From Sphagnum compactum (Eukaryota; Bryophyta; Sphagnopsida; Sphagnales), in contig OZ234499.1 of NCBI GenBank assembly GCA_965153455.1, positions 10,598,271 to 10,662,270 of the forward strand: DNA of 64,000 bases, written 5' to 3'. Shown piece after piece: positions 1 to 11,800 of this stretch (positions are counted from its first letter, which is position 1; each line of letters opens with the position of its first letter). A program made the position numbers and the translations under genes. A model generated the notes under the pieces. That model did no database searches, was not told the origin of the DNA, and saw nothing but the letters and a program-made list of their open reading frames with translations.

Positions 1-1202
1 CCTCTTACACCTTGTGTTCTATGTAAAGCACTGGCAAAAATTTCCTAGTATATTTCTAGGGTGCCTTATTCAACAAAATTTCCTCTCCTAAAGGAAGGGT
101 GTTTTGAAAACTGAAATGCCCACCTCTGTTTTCCTTTTTTCTTTTCTGGTAATAGGAAACTGATCTGCCTAATATTAAAAGAAAAAATGTATGAGTGAAT
201 AAATAAATAGAAAAATAATCTTTGCTAAGGTGCTTTACTGCAAGTAGTGCCCTTGAAAGAATGGTGTTCTCAAGAAAGCACCCCTCACCTACAATTGGGC
301 AGGGGCAGGGCACTTATTTTGGGAATACCCCACTCCTCAAGTATTACTCTACACATATGTTTACATTCATGACAACATTCACCTTGTGGTTATAATGGGT
401 AAAGCCACATGGTTTGGGACCTTTCCATAATGTGAGGCCAGACTAGGCCCCTTAGTTTGGGTGTCCCACTATTGTGGGACTTTACATAAACCACTCAGTT
501 ACCCAAGGGAAAGATTGGCAAATAGTGCCACCATTAATCATGGTTAAAATATGAGCACATGTGAAAGGAGGCTGTATGAACTACCAACTATATCAAACCA
601 TGCTGCATCATTTCAATAATTCGTTTGAATCTATATAGTTCCATGAGGAATACAAAGAGGAAGTGTGATGATGAGGAAGTCTGTTATAGGTGCAACTATC
701 AGCATGTATAAGTTGGTAGTCTATGGCAAGTTGTCATAAAGTAGAACACTGGAAAATTTTGCACTGTACCAAAACCACACAAGCTAATACTGGAATTGTA
801 GATATGCACTAGAAAACACATCTTCAACGAGACCGTATCTAAAAATCAATTTGAATTGTATGAAGTGAAGATTATGTGTACAATGTACATTTTGTTAAAG
901 GATTAAACACAATGCCCACATGATTCACCTGCACATTCCTTTCAATATAAATGGCAGCTGTTGGCCTTACCACAACTTAAATTTTTTTTGACTCTGTAAG
1001 CCGCCATAACCGCATATGGATTGAGACAAGAGATATTACGATAAGGACATCCCAACGGTGAAGAGAAGGAATGGCATATCTCCTTCAACATAAGCATTTC
1101 AGAATTTGGATAGGAGGAGTTTGCGTCGAAACTCGTCGAAGTAGTAAAGGGTTGATGGATCGCTGTGATCTTTAAAGGGATAAATGACAGCTGCTGGCCC
1201 TT
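1..1202. other. Non-coding, repeat-derived DNA
   Basis: I see no gene here. ORFs are short and resemble no family I know. At about 246-420 lies a degenerate stem-loop repeat that recurs near 7.1 kb and 16 kb (see the separate entries). Around 956-1023 is a segment that is repeated in diverged form at 1498-1563, on the far side of the MITE-like element at 1203-1505. Confidence 0.5.
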
Positions 1203-1505
1203 GAGCATCTCCACCGCACACCTGCAAACACACCCTTTTCATTAAATCTTGCAGCAGGATAGCGTGAATCCTGCTACGCTCATATATTGATGTCCATTTT
1301 GCAGTTGTCGTTTTAACCCCTTCAAAATCTTTTTTTCTACTATGGATTTGGACAGTGACTATTACTGGTCCAGATGTAAAGACATAAATGGTCTTTGAGT
1401 ATTTAAAGGGACTTTAATGACGTTTATGGGTGGGGACAGTGACCCTTAAACAATATTCTATTTTAACATGAAGGAGTTGTTTACAGTTTTAGGGTGGAGA
1501 TGCTC
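1203..1505. mobile_element. MITE-like element with 13-bp terminal inverted repeats
   Basis: The segment begins GAGCATCTCCACC and ends with its exact reverse complement GGTGGAGATGCTC (1493-1505), giving a 303-bp element with perfect 13-bp TIRs and no coding capacity. TIRs starting GAGCATCTCC occur in plant PIF/Harbinger-type MITEs (family knowledge, from memory). A clean target duplication is not visible; the flanks read CTT on the left and TTA on the right. Superfamily assignment is therefore tentative. Confidence 0.6.
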
Positions 1506-2959
1506 TTACCCAACTTAAATAAAATTTTGACTCAATAAGCTAAAATAACTGGAATGGATTGGCCTTTGAGCAATTCACCTTGCAGTAACTTACTACAAAG
1601 TTTTAGTCATTCAATATGGTCAAGTTGTTGAGTATTTGGGCATTGAAGGTTAGCTTCACATGTATTGAACACTTTTTCCTCCTAGTTTCTTGAGCTTATA
1701 GGTTAAAGCCAATATTAAAGAAAACATGAGCGAAATAGGAAGTTTATCACTCTCCCACATTATTTTATAGTCAGAAAAGAAGTAATAGTTACACAATATG
1801 GGCCAATATATAGGAAAGCCCTCTAACTCTTGTCATCACATGATGCAACGCATGTTTATGGTTACGTTTTTAGTAATTTCTGTGTTTTCTATTTGTCCAA
1901 CCGCTGGTGTCTTGATTTTACTCTTTAATGACTAATACATTATTATTTCCTGTAAAACTTGCTGTGATTGTTTAAAGGTGGTCTAGAAACCCTCTGTGGC
2001 AAAAATGAAGAAGAAGAAGAAAGAGGCAAGATTTGAATATCTTCTATATTATTATAGTTATCTCTAAAGCAAGACAAACACGGCACCGGAGTTTGGTCAT
2101 ACACAGGGTGAGATTCCGAAAAAATCTGCAAAAAAGTACATTAGTATTCAAGGGGGGGTGAAACTCAGAAAACCATCAATTTTGGTGATAAGCTGAGTTT
2201 CATCCTGTCTTTCCTTGTTCCTGAGCGCCTCCACTGCTGCAGCCTGCTACATATATTTTCACTGCTCTTACCTGTACAACTACTATAATTAGTCGCGAAC
2301 CTTGTGCATTAAATGCTGAGTTTCAGCATTTCGTACTGAGATTTAATAAAATGTCCTTACTGAAAGAGGGATAGGCGGTGAAAGGAGGCCCAAAGACAGG
2401 GTGAAGATAGGGTTACTTTACGGATAACTCTATTATGTCCAATATTTGTTGCTCTTTCTATTTTTGAGTATATTTCCACCGTGGTTGTGGTACCTGTAAT
2501 CAAACTAGAATAACAATTTCAATGTAACTTTAATATTGTTGTGGGTGCCTATGGAATACCAAATGCTGGGTTCTTTTGCTGAGTTGACGACCCTCATTTG
2601 GCTATTTTGCCATGTACATTTCTTGTTTGCCGAGTTCACATTGTTAAAAGATTGCTAACACCCGTAGTGAGTTTGGTAAGTCCTCAAGTTCAAAATGCCC
2701 AAATTGCCAACTCCACATCACTAATGCTACCCTTGCCAAATCATCAACTTCACATCACCAGTGCTACATTACTAACTTTCCAAGTTGACTTGATTTTGCA
2801 GGCTCCCTAAATGATTTTCGAGCTGCCCAAAAAAATTTGAAACATTATTGACTGCCCAATGCCTAAAGTTTATTCCTTTGCCTCCTAAACTTTTTTTTGT
2901 TTTGGTTCTTTTCCCTTTGGAGTGGGGGAAGGTAGGGTGAGAGGGGGTTAACATCAGCA
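1506..2959. other. Non-coding gap, nothing recognised
   Basis: AT-rich, with many stops in all frames. No gene, RNA gene or clear repeat was found. Confidence 0.4.
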
Positions 2960-3290
2960 ACCTGCCCTCCTACCTTGTGTATACCTAACTACATACTTAC
3001 ATAAGATACCTACCTAGGTTACCAACCTACTAACTTACTTTCCCACCTACATAAACTGCGAACTTGTCTATCTACCGACCTACTTACCCACCTATCTAGA
3101 TCCTTACATGCTTGTATACACTATCTAGATAGGTACACTAGACATCTAGATGCATGTAAGTACACTATTAGACATGTAGGTATCTAGATAGGTTCACCAG
3201 GTAGGCAAGTAAATAAGTGGGTACGTATGTACACTAGATAGGTGAGTATGTAGGTTGATAAATAAATATCTGGGTAAATGGATTGGTATG
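2960..3290. repeat. Degenerate CTAC/GTAG tetranucleotide tract that switches strand
   Basis: The first half is built from CTAC/CTTAC-like units and the second half from their complement GTAG/GTAAG, with the switch near 3130. Nested inverted arms are visible: ACCTATCTAGAT (3090-3101) with ATCTAGATAGGT (3182-3193), and CTTACATGC (3103-3111) with GCATGTAAG (3152-3160). The tract could fold into a long imperfect hairpin. Related tracts lie at about 5580-5700, 7740-7990 and 56690-57070. Confidence 0.75.
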
Positions 3291-4147
3291 CCACGGTTGT
3301 TATTGCGTATAGTCCAAGTAGTTTAACATCTACCCTTATTACTCATTTAAATTCCTTTAGGTTAACAAAAAAGTTTGCATCATCGTTTTGTGAGATGTAG
3401 TCAGCTAGGGAATGAAGCTTCCATTTTCCTTGTGATTGTGAAGGATGCAAGCTTGTGTCACTCCTTTTTTTTAAATTGTTCTCTTTCACTCATTATAATA
3501 AATACTTCTCCAATCCCCACCCCCAACTTGCACTTCAATAGATCTTGCAACTCCCTCTTTGCCATTAAAGTATACATTGTTGCAAAAAGAATCCCTGAAG
3601 CTCTTTCAGGCTTACCTTTGATTCCAATGCAGTGTTGGAGTGTTGTTATAAGAAAGGAATCAGAACACCATATGAGAGAAACTGGGAAAAGTACTGACAA
3701 CTGAAAATATATATTTTTGCCTTGTTTTATTGTTTAGTTTATGGGATAAAGCCTAAAGGAGCAGCTTAACTATTGTGATTTTTGGATTGCTTTGCATTTA
3801 GGCCATGTGCACAAACTGCAGCCAGAATGGTCCCTTTTATATTGTTCTTGATTTTTAGCATGAACCTGGACTTTAAAATTTAGGTGCCTTCAAGTTGTTG
3901 GGTTGCAACTTCCTAGGTAGTTGGTAGTTGATACATGGCCTTCTCTTGATAACTTGGGTAGGTTTGAACTTTGAGCTTTTGATCCAATATTATGTGGGTA
4001 TGTCTTTTACCCAGATATACGGTCAGATATGCACAGGGTATATGAATTAATTTAATCTATTTTTTCAAATTTGATATACCCTGATGAACAGCATACCCTC
4101 AAATATTTGATTTGCAAAAAGCATGCCCTCTGCATAACCCTGGACAT
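3291..4147. other. Non-coding gap, nothing recognised
   Basis: Overlapping short ORFs run on both strands at 3375-3704, but neither translation resembles a protein family. No other structure was seen. Confidence 0.4.
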
Positions 4148-4472
4148 GTGCAAAGCATAGTAGTAACCAAAAGGTGATGTTCTTCTAAAAAAGATCCAGA
4201 TAAGAAGGTTCGACAGAAGGAGTAGCTTTAAACCTATCAAGACGCCTAGGCCTATGTGCAAAGCATAGCAGTAACCAAAAGGTATTATGCTTCTAAGAAA
4301 GATCCAGATAAGAAGGTTCCACAGAAGGAGTAGCTTTAAACCTATCAAGAGGCCTAGGCCTATGTGCAAAGCATAGCAGTAACCAAAAGGTGATGTGCTT
4401 CTAAGAAAGATCCAGATAAGAAGGTTCCACAGAAGGAGTAGCTTTGAAACCTATCAAGACGCCTAGGCCTTT
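4148..4472. repeat. Tandem repeat, three copies of a 108-bp unit
   Basis: Three head-to-tail copies start at 4148, 4256 and 4364, each opening GTGCAAAGCATAG and closing GCCTAGGCCTAT or a variant. Copies differ by a few substitutions; the third has one extra A in its GCTTTGAAACC stretch. A degraded fourth start follows at about 4473. Because 108 is divisible by three, the - strand stays open across two units and would encode a 36-residue Leu/Ile-rich repeat. I regard that as a by-product of the unit length, not a gene. Confidence 0.9.
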
Positions 4473-4850
4473 ATGCAAAAGCTAGATGGTGTTCCTCTTG
4501 CAAATATATCTGTGTGAACTGTGGGTGGATTCTGCTACAATTTTCAGATTTGATCATCCATGTACAACTTGCCAGATCGAAAGTGAACCTTTTCATGGCT
4601 CCATGCAATGTTGTGAAAGAATTGTCCGAATAACTTGATTTTTAAACACATGAAATGGAAAGCAAATTAGGATCAGAAAAACTGGAAAAGAAATTCTCAT
4701 TGGATTTAACTTTTCAAAATTGTCTTACTAATTCCAAAATGGATACATTTTTCTTCATTATTTAATTCCAGTATAATGTATAAAACAATATCAACATCTA
4801 TCTCCTAAAGATACTGGTTTTAGTATTCTTTGAGGGTTGGGGGGCAGGGG

Positions 4851-5225
4851 GTGGTTCGAAGTTCAAACCTGTGTTGGGTGGTTATTAGAGGCAGGAACAG
4901 ACCCCAACAGTTATCTAAGTGGTTTTTAGAATTCATAACCACGATTCTCAAAAATCAAAGACCCAGTTCTGATAGATAAGCACAGTTCTCCAAAAAAAAC
5001 TGAGAAATAAACCGCCCATAAAAACCATGGGTTCTTTCATGAAAATTGCTGGTTCTTGAAGGTTTTTGAAATAACAGGGACCGGCAGCTATTAGCCTACT
5101 TGATTATGAGTTTTTTCAAAGAACCAAAACTGGTGGTTATCTAATTCTGAAATGTTTAAATAGTGAAACCATGGTTCACTATAAATTTAGATAACTGCAC
5201 AACCCTGGTTCAAACTTGGAACCAC
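4851..5225. mobile_element. MITE/foldback-like element with imperfect TIRs of about 37 bp
   Basis: The left end (GTGGTTCGAAGTTCAAACC at 4851) and the reverse complement of the right end (GTGGTTCCAAGTTTGAACC, ending at 5225) align over roughly 37 bp with about three quarters of positions identical. The 375-bp interior has no long ORF and many AACCA/TGGTT motifs. No target duplication is obvious, so the ends are approximate. Confidence 0.5.
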
Positions 5226-5579
5226 AACCAGTTACAAGGAGGAAAGTTTACCACAGCATTGTTTTGGTTTGCAGGCTTGTACTGCCCCCAAAGCCAAACT
5301 ACCCACTCCTCTGCTCTTGTGCCCACTTAGGCTTTGTTGTGTGCAACTATTTTTTCAGAGGCTGTAATAAGAAGAACCAACCTTCCTGGGTTCTTGCAGT
5401 ATTACCCAAGTGGGCCAAAACAGATTCTCTTTCTTCCTCTCTTCAGAATGTAAGTAAGGGATGATCCCATGACAAAGCAAAATGCTAATGGACCAGAGGC
5501 AGGGCTGGAGTGAACTAGCACCTGCCATCACAACATACAGGATGGATGATATATGTGGACAGGAAACTTTTTTTCGTTG

Positions 5580-5700
5580 TATTCCTGTCCAATAGCTAAC
5601 TAGCTAGCTACGTACTGACCATGTACATGTACCTACCTACCTAGTGGCCACAAAGTGCATTAGCTACTTACCTTCCTATATGATTGACAAATTACATTAT
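5580..5700. repeat. CTAC/CTAG-rich simple-repeat tract
   Basis: Short runs of CTAGCTAG and CTACCTACCTAG, related in composition to the tract at 2960-3290. Confidence 0.6.
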
Positions 5701-6938
5701 TACCCACTTACTAGCTGTTTGTGTTTCCCTCCTGTAGAGTCTGTAATGAGAAATAATCCCAGTCTTTCTAGAACTGCAATAATCCCAGCTTTTCTGGCAG
5801 AGGGAGTGAGTGAGTGAGTCTACAAATCTCTCTCTCGGGATCTCTAAGTTAGGCTATGTCTGTCCACATGCATAATTCTTCCCAGCTAGCTGACTGCAAC
5901 TTCCAGATCTAATGCCATAACAATCAATGCATTAACCTTATGCAGCACCTACTTACAGTTTTCTGTGAGGAACTTGGTGATCCTCTGGAAGCTGTCTGAA
6001 GTATCAGACCAGTCTGAATTACCACAAAGAAACCAAGGAATCTAATTTCAAATGTCATCATTCTTAAGAAATGTAATTTCTGAGGGAAGTCTGTTATGTA
6101 TGATGGAATGGTCAAGCCCCTGCCCAAATGTTGGGTAAGGCACCAGGTAAACCCGTTGGCTATGTTGAGCTTCACAACACGCTCAACATAATGGGCAAGG
6201 GGAGACTGTTCCATGATGTTAAGGTCTGGGGTGGCAGTTTCAACAAAACTCTAAAATTTTCATGTTCAACAGAGATTTTGGTCACTATTACAAGTATGAT
6301 CAGCACCAAAAGATTATGTCCTGTATTGTGATTATACAAATGACATAATTTGCCACCCCAGCCTTGGTGTAGCTATTTCTGTGTTAAATAATCATCTAAA
6401 ACACCATGAAGAACAACCCAGCCCCTTGTTAACAAATCCCAACAGATATTGGTCTTCTTCTCATTTCCTCATGTCTGTCGTTGTGGTATTTAGAAACTTA
6501 ATTCACAAATGCACTATTGACTGTTTTCTGAATATTCTTTTGATGCCTGCCTTAAGATCTTATCACTAGCCTCTCCCCAGCTTCTTTCTAGTTGTCTTCT
6601 TGAATTGCAGAATTCCCAAGCCATGGCACCTCTACTCTCAGAAAATTCAGAACAGACAACAAGCTGTTCACTGTTTGGAGACCCAGGTGCCAGTCCTGGA
6701 CCCCTTCCCTGATCAGTGGGTAAAATCTTTTGTGAGTTTTTGGTTGTGATTTGCTTAGCAATCTCCGGTTTACCATAGAGCACTTGGAGAAATTTTGGAA
6801 GTGTATTTGGAGGGCACCTTATATTCATGAATAAATATCATAAAAATAAGAGAGATCTTACTCATACTCCTTGAGAGTGGGAGGGAAATTATGACTACTT
6901 CTAGAAGTAAGAACCCTCCCATATTTAAGAAGTGGATG
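5701..6938. other. Non-coding gap, nothing recognised
   Basis: Low-significance ORFs on both strands only. I see no gene or RNA. Confidence 0.4.
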
Positions 6939-7121
6939 TTAGGGCACCTTTCCATTGAATAGCTGAAGGTGCAACTTTGAAAGTTTCACATCCAGCTTTT
7001 GACTTCGGATGCAAGACTTGCAAGCTTTGCTGCACCTTCAGCTTGAGAATTTCATGTGAATGGAAAGCAACTGGACCTTCCAAAGCCGAGGGTGGGACTA
7101 CTCAATGGAATGGTGCCCTAA
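6939..7121. mobile_element. Short inverted-repeat (MITE-like) element, 183 bp
   Basis: The 24-bp left end starting TTAGGGCACC (6939-6962) matches the reverse complement of the right end (7098-7121, ending GGTGCCCTAA) at all but two positions. A second inner inverted pair, AGCTGAAGGTGCA / TGCACCTTCAGCT, lies just inside. Both flanks carry a TAAGAACCCT-like stretch. The adjacent stretch 7122-7215 resembles 340-420 of this window (shared CATATGTTTA, ACCTTGTG and GGTAAAG-like blocks), which points to a repeat family. Confidence 0.6.
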
Positions 7122-7215
7122 GAACCCTGCCCCTCCTATGTCTCACGATTTTCATATGTTTAAGTTCACAATAATGTTTACCTTGTGCTATACAATGAGT
7201 AAAGGCCATGGGTGG

Positions 7216-7739
7216 CAACATGCCTAAAACGTGGGGTCAGACATATTCAGAATTTATAGTGTAATTGGAAAGCCCGTCCCAACAAATTATTTCCTCTACT
7301 ACTTGGCAGGAATGCTTGTTGGGAACCCCCGGGCCACGCCCCCCTCCACCCCCAATTCATTTTCCCATGAAGCCCAACAGGTACCCACGGCAAATAAACA
7401 AATGAATAAAAATATTGGAGGAAGTCTATGCTCAGTAAAGCCCTCAACTGTGGCTTTAACCTAATTTTCGAACTTACACGCTCAAGCTACCCTGCTTGGG
7501 GCTATCATACTCAAAGTAGGGGGGACCATGGGGAGTTAGCCTTGCCCCATTCTGAACAACCTAAGCAAATTCCAATGTTGTTCGGCCAGCACGAACCAGC
7601 ATCCACCAGCACACCAGTTGGGCGTTCTGTCCACTGCATGGGGAGGGATTTCTCAGAGGAAATTTCTCTTTTAGTGCCTAAATCTGCATTGACCACAGTT
7701 CATCTTTTTTGGTGCTGACCATTACCTGGGTTTTCTTTT
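7216..7739. other. Non-coding gap, nothing recognised
   Basis: Slightly higher GC than the surroundings, with overlapping ORFs on both strands (7231-7718) that match no family I recognise. Confidence 0.35.
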
Positions 7740-8420
7740 GTGTGCTAGTTGTTTTCCCTAACTCTGACCTAACCTACCTAAGTACATATTACCCACCTTT
7801 TTGGCACTACCTACCAACTAATAATCAAGGCCTCGCCTTATCACCTACCTACTACATCACTGTCCCTCTTTCCCATCTATCCACCTACTAGATTCAACCC
7901 CCCAACCTATATGCCTACCACCCAACTACGCACCCAGCCCTACATGCATATGTTATTTATATTCTTACCTACCTACCCACTCTCCCTCCTACCTATTATA
8001 AATAATAATCTTTAATACATAATAATAATATATTATATTTTTTTGGTAATTTCAATTAAACAATGGTTATAATTAAACAATAAATAAGGGTATATTAAAT
8101 TATCATTAATTAACTATAAAAATAACTATTATTTTAGTAAAATTTCAATTAGAGTTTGTTGGTAATATTTTTTGGTAACATTGGGGAGTGTATAACCTTT
8201 TTTTTAAATCATTTAATCGTCATCGGTAGTGCAAAGTAGCATGGAACCCAAGTCATAATATTATTATTATTATTGTAACTAGCTAGTAATTAACTTAGGC
8301 TAATTGTTTTGTTCTTATTATTATTATTATTTAAAATTTGTAGCTCTTATTAATTTTAATAATTAGTATTTAATTTAATAATAATTTCATTAGGTTTAAA
8401 ACAATTTGATAAGAATTGAA
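7740..8420. repeat. CTAC-type tract followed by AT-rich (TAA/TTA)n sequence
   Basis: 7740-7990 is a degenerate CTAC/CCTAC tract on the + strand. It passes into an A/T-only-like stretch with repeated AATAATAAT and TTATTATTATT runs (about 8000-8390). No gene. Confidence 0.7.
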
Positions 8421-8427
8421 ATACTCG

Positions 8428-8594
8428 CACATGGGCATTGTCAAAATTGTTGTCTATTGGTCCAAGCCCCCTAAAATGAATTTATGTTCCAAAAATGCAT
8501 TATTTACACATGGGCATTAACAAAAATGTTGTCTATTGGGCCAAGCCCCCTTTTAATGGATCTTTATTGCAAAAATGCAATATTTTGCATCACT
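8428..8594. repeat. Tandem duplication, 89-bp period
   Basis: Two copies begin CACATGGGCATT at 8428 and 8517 and share TTGTCTATTGG and CCAAGCCCCC blocks. The second copy is slightly shorter and diverged. Confidence 0.8.
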
Positions 8595-8676
8595 CATATT
8601 TGGTTGAATGCAAGTATTACAAAAGGTTTTTATGACACTTATGCAAGTATTACATTTGAAAATGAAAAACCCAGTG

Positions 8677-8835
8677 TGATTTGTGAACGCCATGTGGGTA
8701 TTGTACTTTGAATACCTTCAATCCAATCTAATTTGTGAACCCCAATGCAAGTATTGTAGTTTACATACCTTCAATTCAATTTTATTTTTGTGACTTCAAT
8801 GTGAATATTGCAAATGTTGTGTTCATTTCAATGGC
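8677..8835. repeat. Degenerate tandem repeat, about 53-bp period, three copies
   Basis: Units start near 8677, 8730 and 8783 and share the pattern TTTGTGAAC..CCAATG..GTATTG followed by ATACCTTCAAT.CAAT. The third is the most diverged. Confidence 0.6.
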
Positions 8836-11800
8836 AAATAAACATCAAAAATATGAATATTGCATATTTTGTATTGATGGTTTCTTATGTTTATAGTAGT
8901 ATTGTGGAACCATTCTTTTGCATATGTATTGAAGACTTAGTAAATTAAGATATTACATCACAAAACATGGTTACAAAAAATGATTTTCAATACAACTTGT
9001 GAAAAATTATATTGACAAGTGCCAAAAAATTCATGGAAAATGTACTAATCCACATCAATGTAACCATTAATGTTCAAAAAGCTACCAAAAAATGCAAAAA
9101 AATCACTCGTCTAATTCAAAGACCATCATCATTAAAGCCAAGAGCTTAGTGGTAAGCCTCTACCACCTTCAGCACCCTTGTTGTGTGATCGTACATTTAC
9201 ATCTGGTATTATTCTATGGTGAGATGAACTACACCTGTCACAACCAATCTTTCGTGGTTCCAAACAACTTAAATCACAATTCAAAAATTAGTTTCAAACT
9301 TGAAGCTTTCAATTGAATCTGAATTAATGGAAGGATTTTGGACAAAATGTCATTTGAGTGTTGGCCCCGTGGCCAGGTGCAGAGTATATTATAAGGGGAA
9401 AGGTGGTGGCTTCCCCCAAGTTTGGGCCATGGTGAATGTTGTGAGTTTATGTTTGCCCGTGACTCTTCCATGCACCAAAACTGCTCAAATTATGCACTAA
9501 CCAACTTATTGTTTGGTTTGTGCAGATCCGTGTGAGTAATTAATGATTGTCACTCTTCCTAGTCCCCATCCCGGAACTCCAGCACACCCCTCTACTCCCA
9601 AAGTGCTACGAGCCAGGGAGCATGTTTCAACTCCTTATTCTTCCGTTGTTTTCGACTTAGACTCACATTTGAGTTTATCAAGGAGCTTGGGAGTGCATCA
9701 TTCACACACACACACTCTCCTTCTTTCCATCCCTTCACGTTTTTTCATGTTGCCACACACACACACCCATCTTCCTTATTTTACAAACACAAAGAAAAAA
9801 ACAAAAAACTTACCTAGAGTGCGTGAGGAAGAAGGCGTTTGGAAAAAAGGCATTGAAAAACATTGCTCTTTGCATTGTTGAAAAAAGAAAAAGAAAACAT
9901 TTGAATGTATGTGTTGCTGGACTAAAAGAAAAGGAAGAAAGTACATTGCTACTAAAAGGAAAGAAAAGAGGAAAATAGGGAGAAGAAAAGGAAGAAAAAA
10001 CAACTTTGTTGTTGGGGTAGGTAAGGATGTTATTCGGTAGCTAGGTGTTTAGTTTTTTTCAAATTGGGGGGTAGGGTGGAACAGGGGAAAGAAAAGTAAC
10101 CTAGTTTGGGTTCATCCCAAAACGGCTTAAACGGCATCATCCACCAATTGGTGCATTAATGGGTGCTAGGTCACAATAGCCATGTTGTTCAAGTATATTG
10201 TTTTTGGTATATCCTTGGGTAAAGGTATATTGTAACATCAAATTTTCCAATTAGGTGAGGTATGGGTGTATGAAATTATGGGTTTTGGTAGATGGGTAGG
10301 GTTTGGGTGCCATTATCACATACCCCATTATTAAGATAAAAATCAGGTATCTATTATTTAATTATTTATTTTTCTTAAATCCACATTTTGGAGGTATTGA
10401 AATAGTTTTCAAAGGCCAAACCCAATGGGATTATGCATGAATCTCATGTCAAAATGCAAAAATCAAAATATTTGATTAATCTTTTAGTACAAATACCCAC
10501 AAACACATACAAAAACTTTCATTTTTCTCAATGAAATCTGGAGTTCGATTGCCTAATGTTAAACATACACATAAAATGCTACAACTAAAAGATTTTGTGA
10601 GGCATTTGTGAATGAGACATTCACCTCAAGTTTAGCATTGGCCATCATGCTCTATGGTTTATTCTTGACCCCACATCCAACACATCAAAATAATTGGAAA
10701 CATTAATAGATTGGTAGAATTGGAAACACCAACAACCCTCCATTATAAATATCCACAAGCAAATCATGCAACATATTGGCAAAATTGGAAACACTAACAA
10801 CTATCCATTGGAAACATTCACCAATTTCAATCCTAACATTCTTGAAACGAAAAAAATTCAAGGTACCCCAAATCACAAGTAAACTTGAACAATCGTCCAA
10901 ATTTGGTTCCTCATTACATCATTTCTTAAAGCCTACACATGTTTATGGGTGCAAAACACATTGGATACAACAAAATCTAGTTGTATAAACCAATCAACAT
11001 GTAATCTACCTTATTACATTTTCACTTCACATCTACCACATACATGAATATGATCTACAATATTTTTTCATGAGGTTGTCAAGCTCAATATATTTTCCAA
11101 TTGGTTTTCAAATTTGTCTTCCATGTCTACTCGAACATATCTATTTTGATGTCCCCAAATTCTTTAAGGGAATTGACATTGTTTATCTTTTGCAACCAAA
11201 GCACGGAACACTTGGCTAGGTCATCAAAATCAACATAAGTTGATTTAAATTTTGAGGTCCAATTTGACATTTGCAAAGGCTAGTAAAAATCCTAGCAACA
11301 AAGAAAATCCACTTGGCTTTTATTTAACTTTTCACAATATCCAAGATTTGTCAAGGTAAGTACTCAACAATTTATGAAATTGGGCTTCATGAACTTTCCA
11401 TGATTTTAGAGGATCTTAACAAAAATCTACAATCAACTTGAAAATTTGAAAACAAGACAAGTCCCATTTCACCTACAATCAAAGAATAAAAACATTTAAC
11501 CAATTTTTATTATATGAGCAAGTGCATTTCATAAATGAAAGAAATCAAGAATTTCAAAAAAATTGAAATGTATTGTGAATGTAGAAGTTGATATTATGTG
11601 TTCAATTGTCATATCATTTGGAAATAGTCCTACCATTAACATAGGCAATCATCATTATTGGGCAACAAAATTTGGCTTTGGATTTGCCAACCTATTTATT
11701 TTATGGAAAATTGTTGTCAAAAGGGGAATTAGGGTTTTGAAATTGTTTTCTTGGCAATTATGACTATGTCCCTTCCCACAAATTCACTCACAATAAATAA

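Noticed and set aside
4052-4369. - strand ORF of 105 codons with Leu-rich 36-residue repeats, looking like a membrane protein
   Set aside because: It is the translation of the 108-bp tandem repeat, starts on a non-ATG codon, and the third repeat copy breaks the frame.
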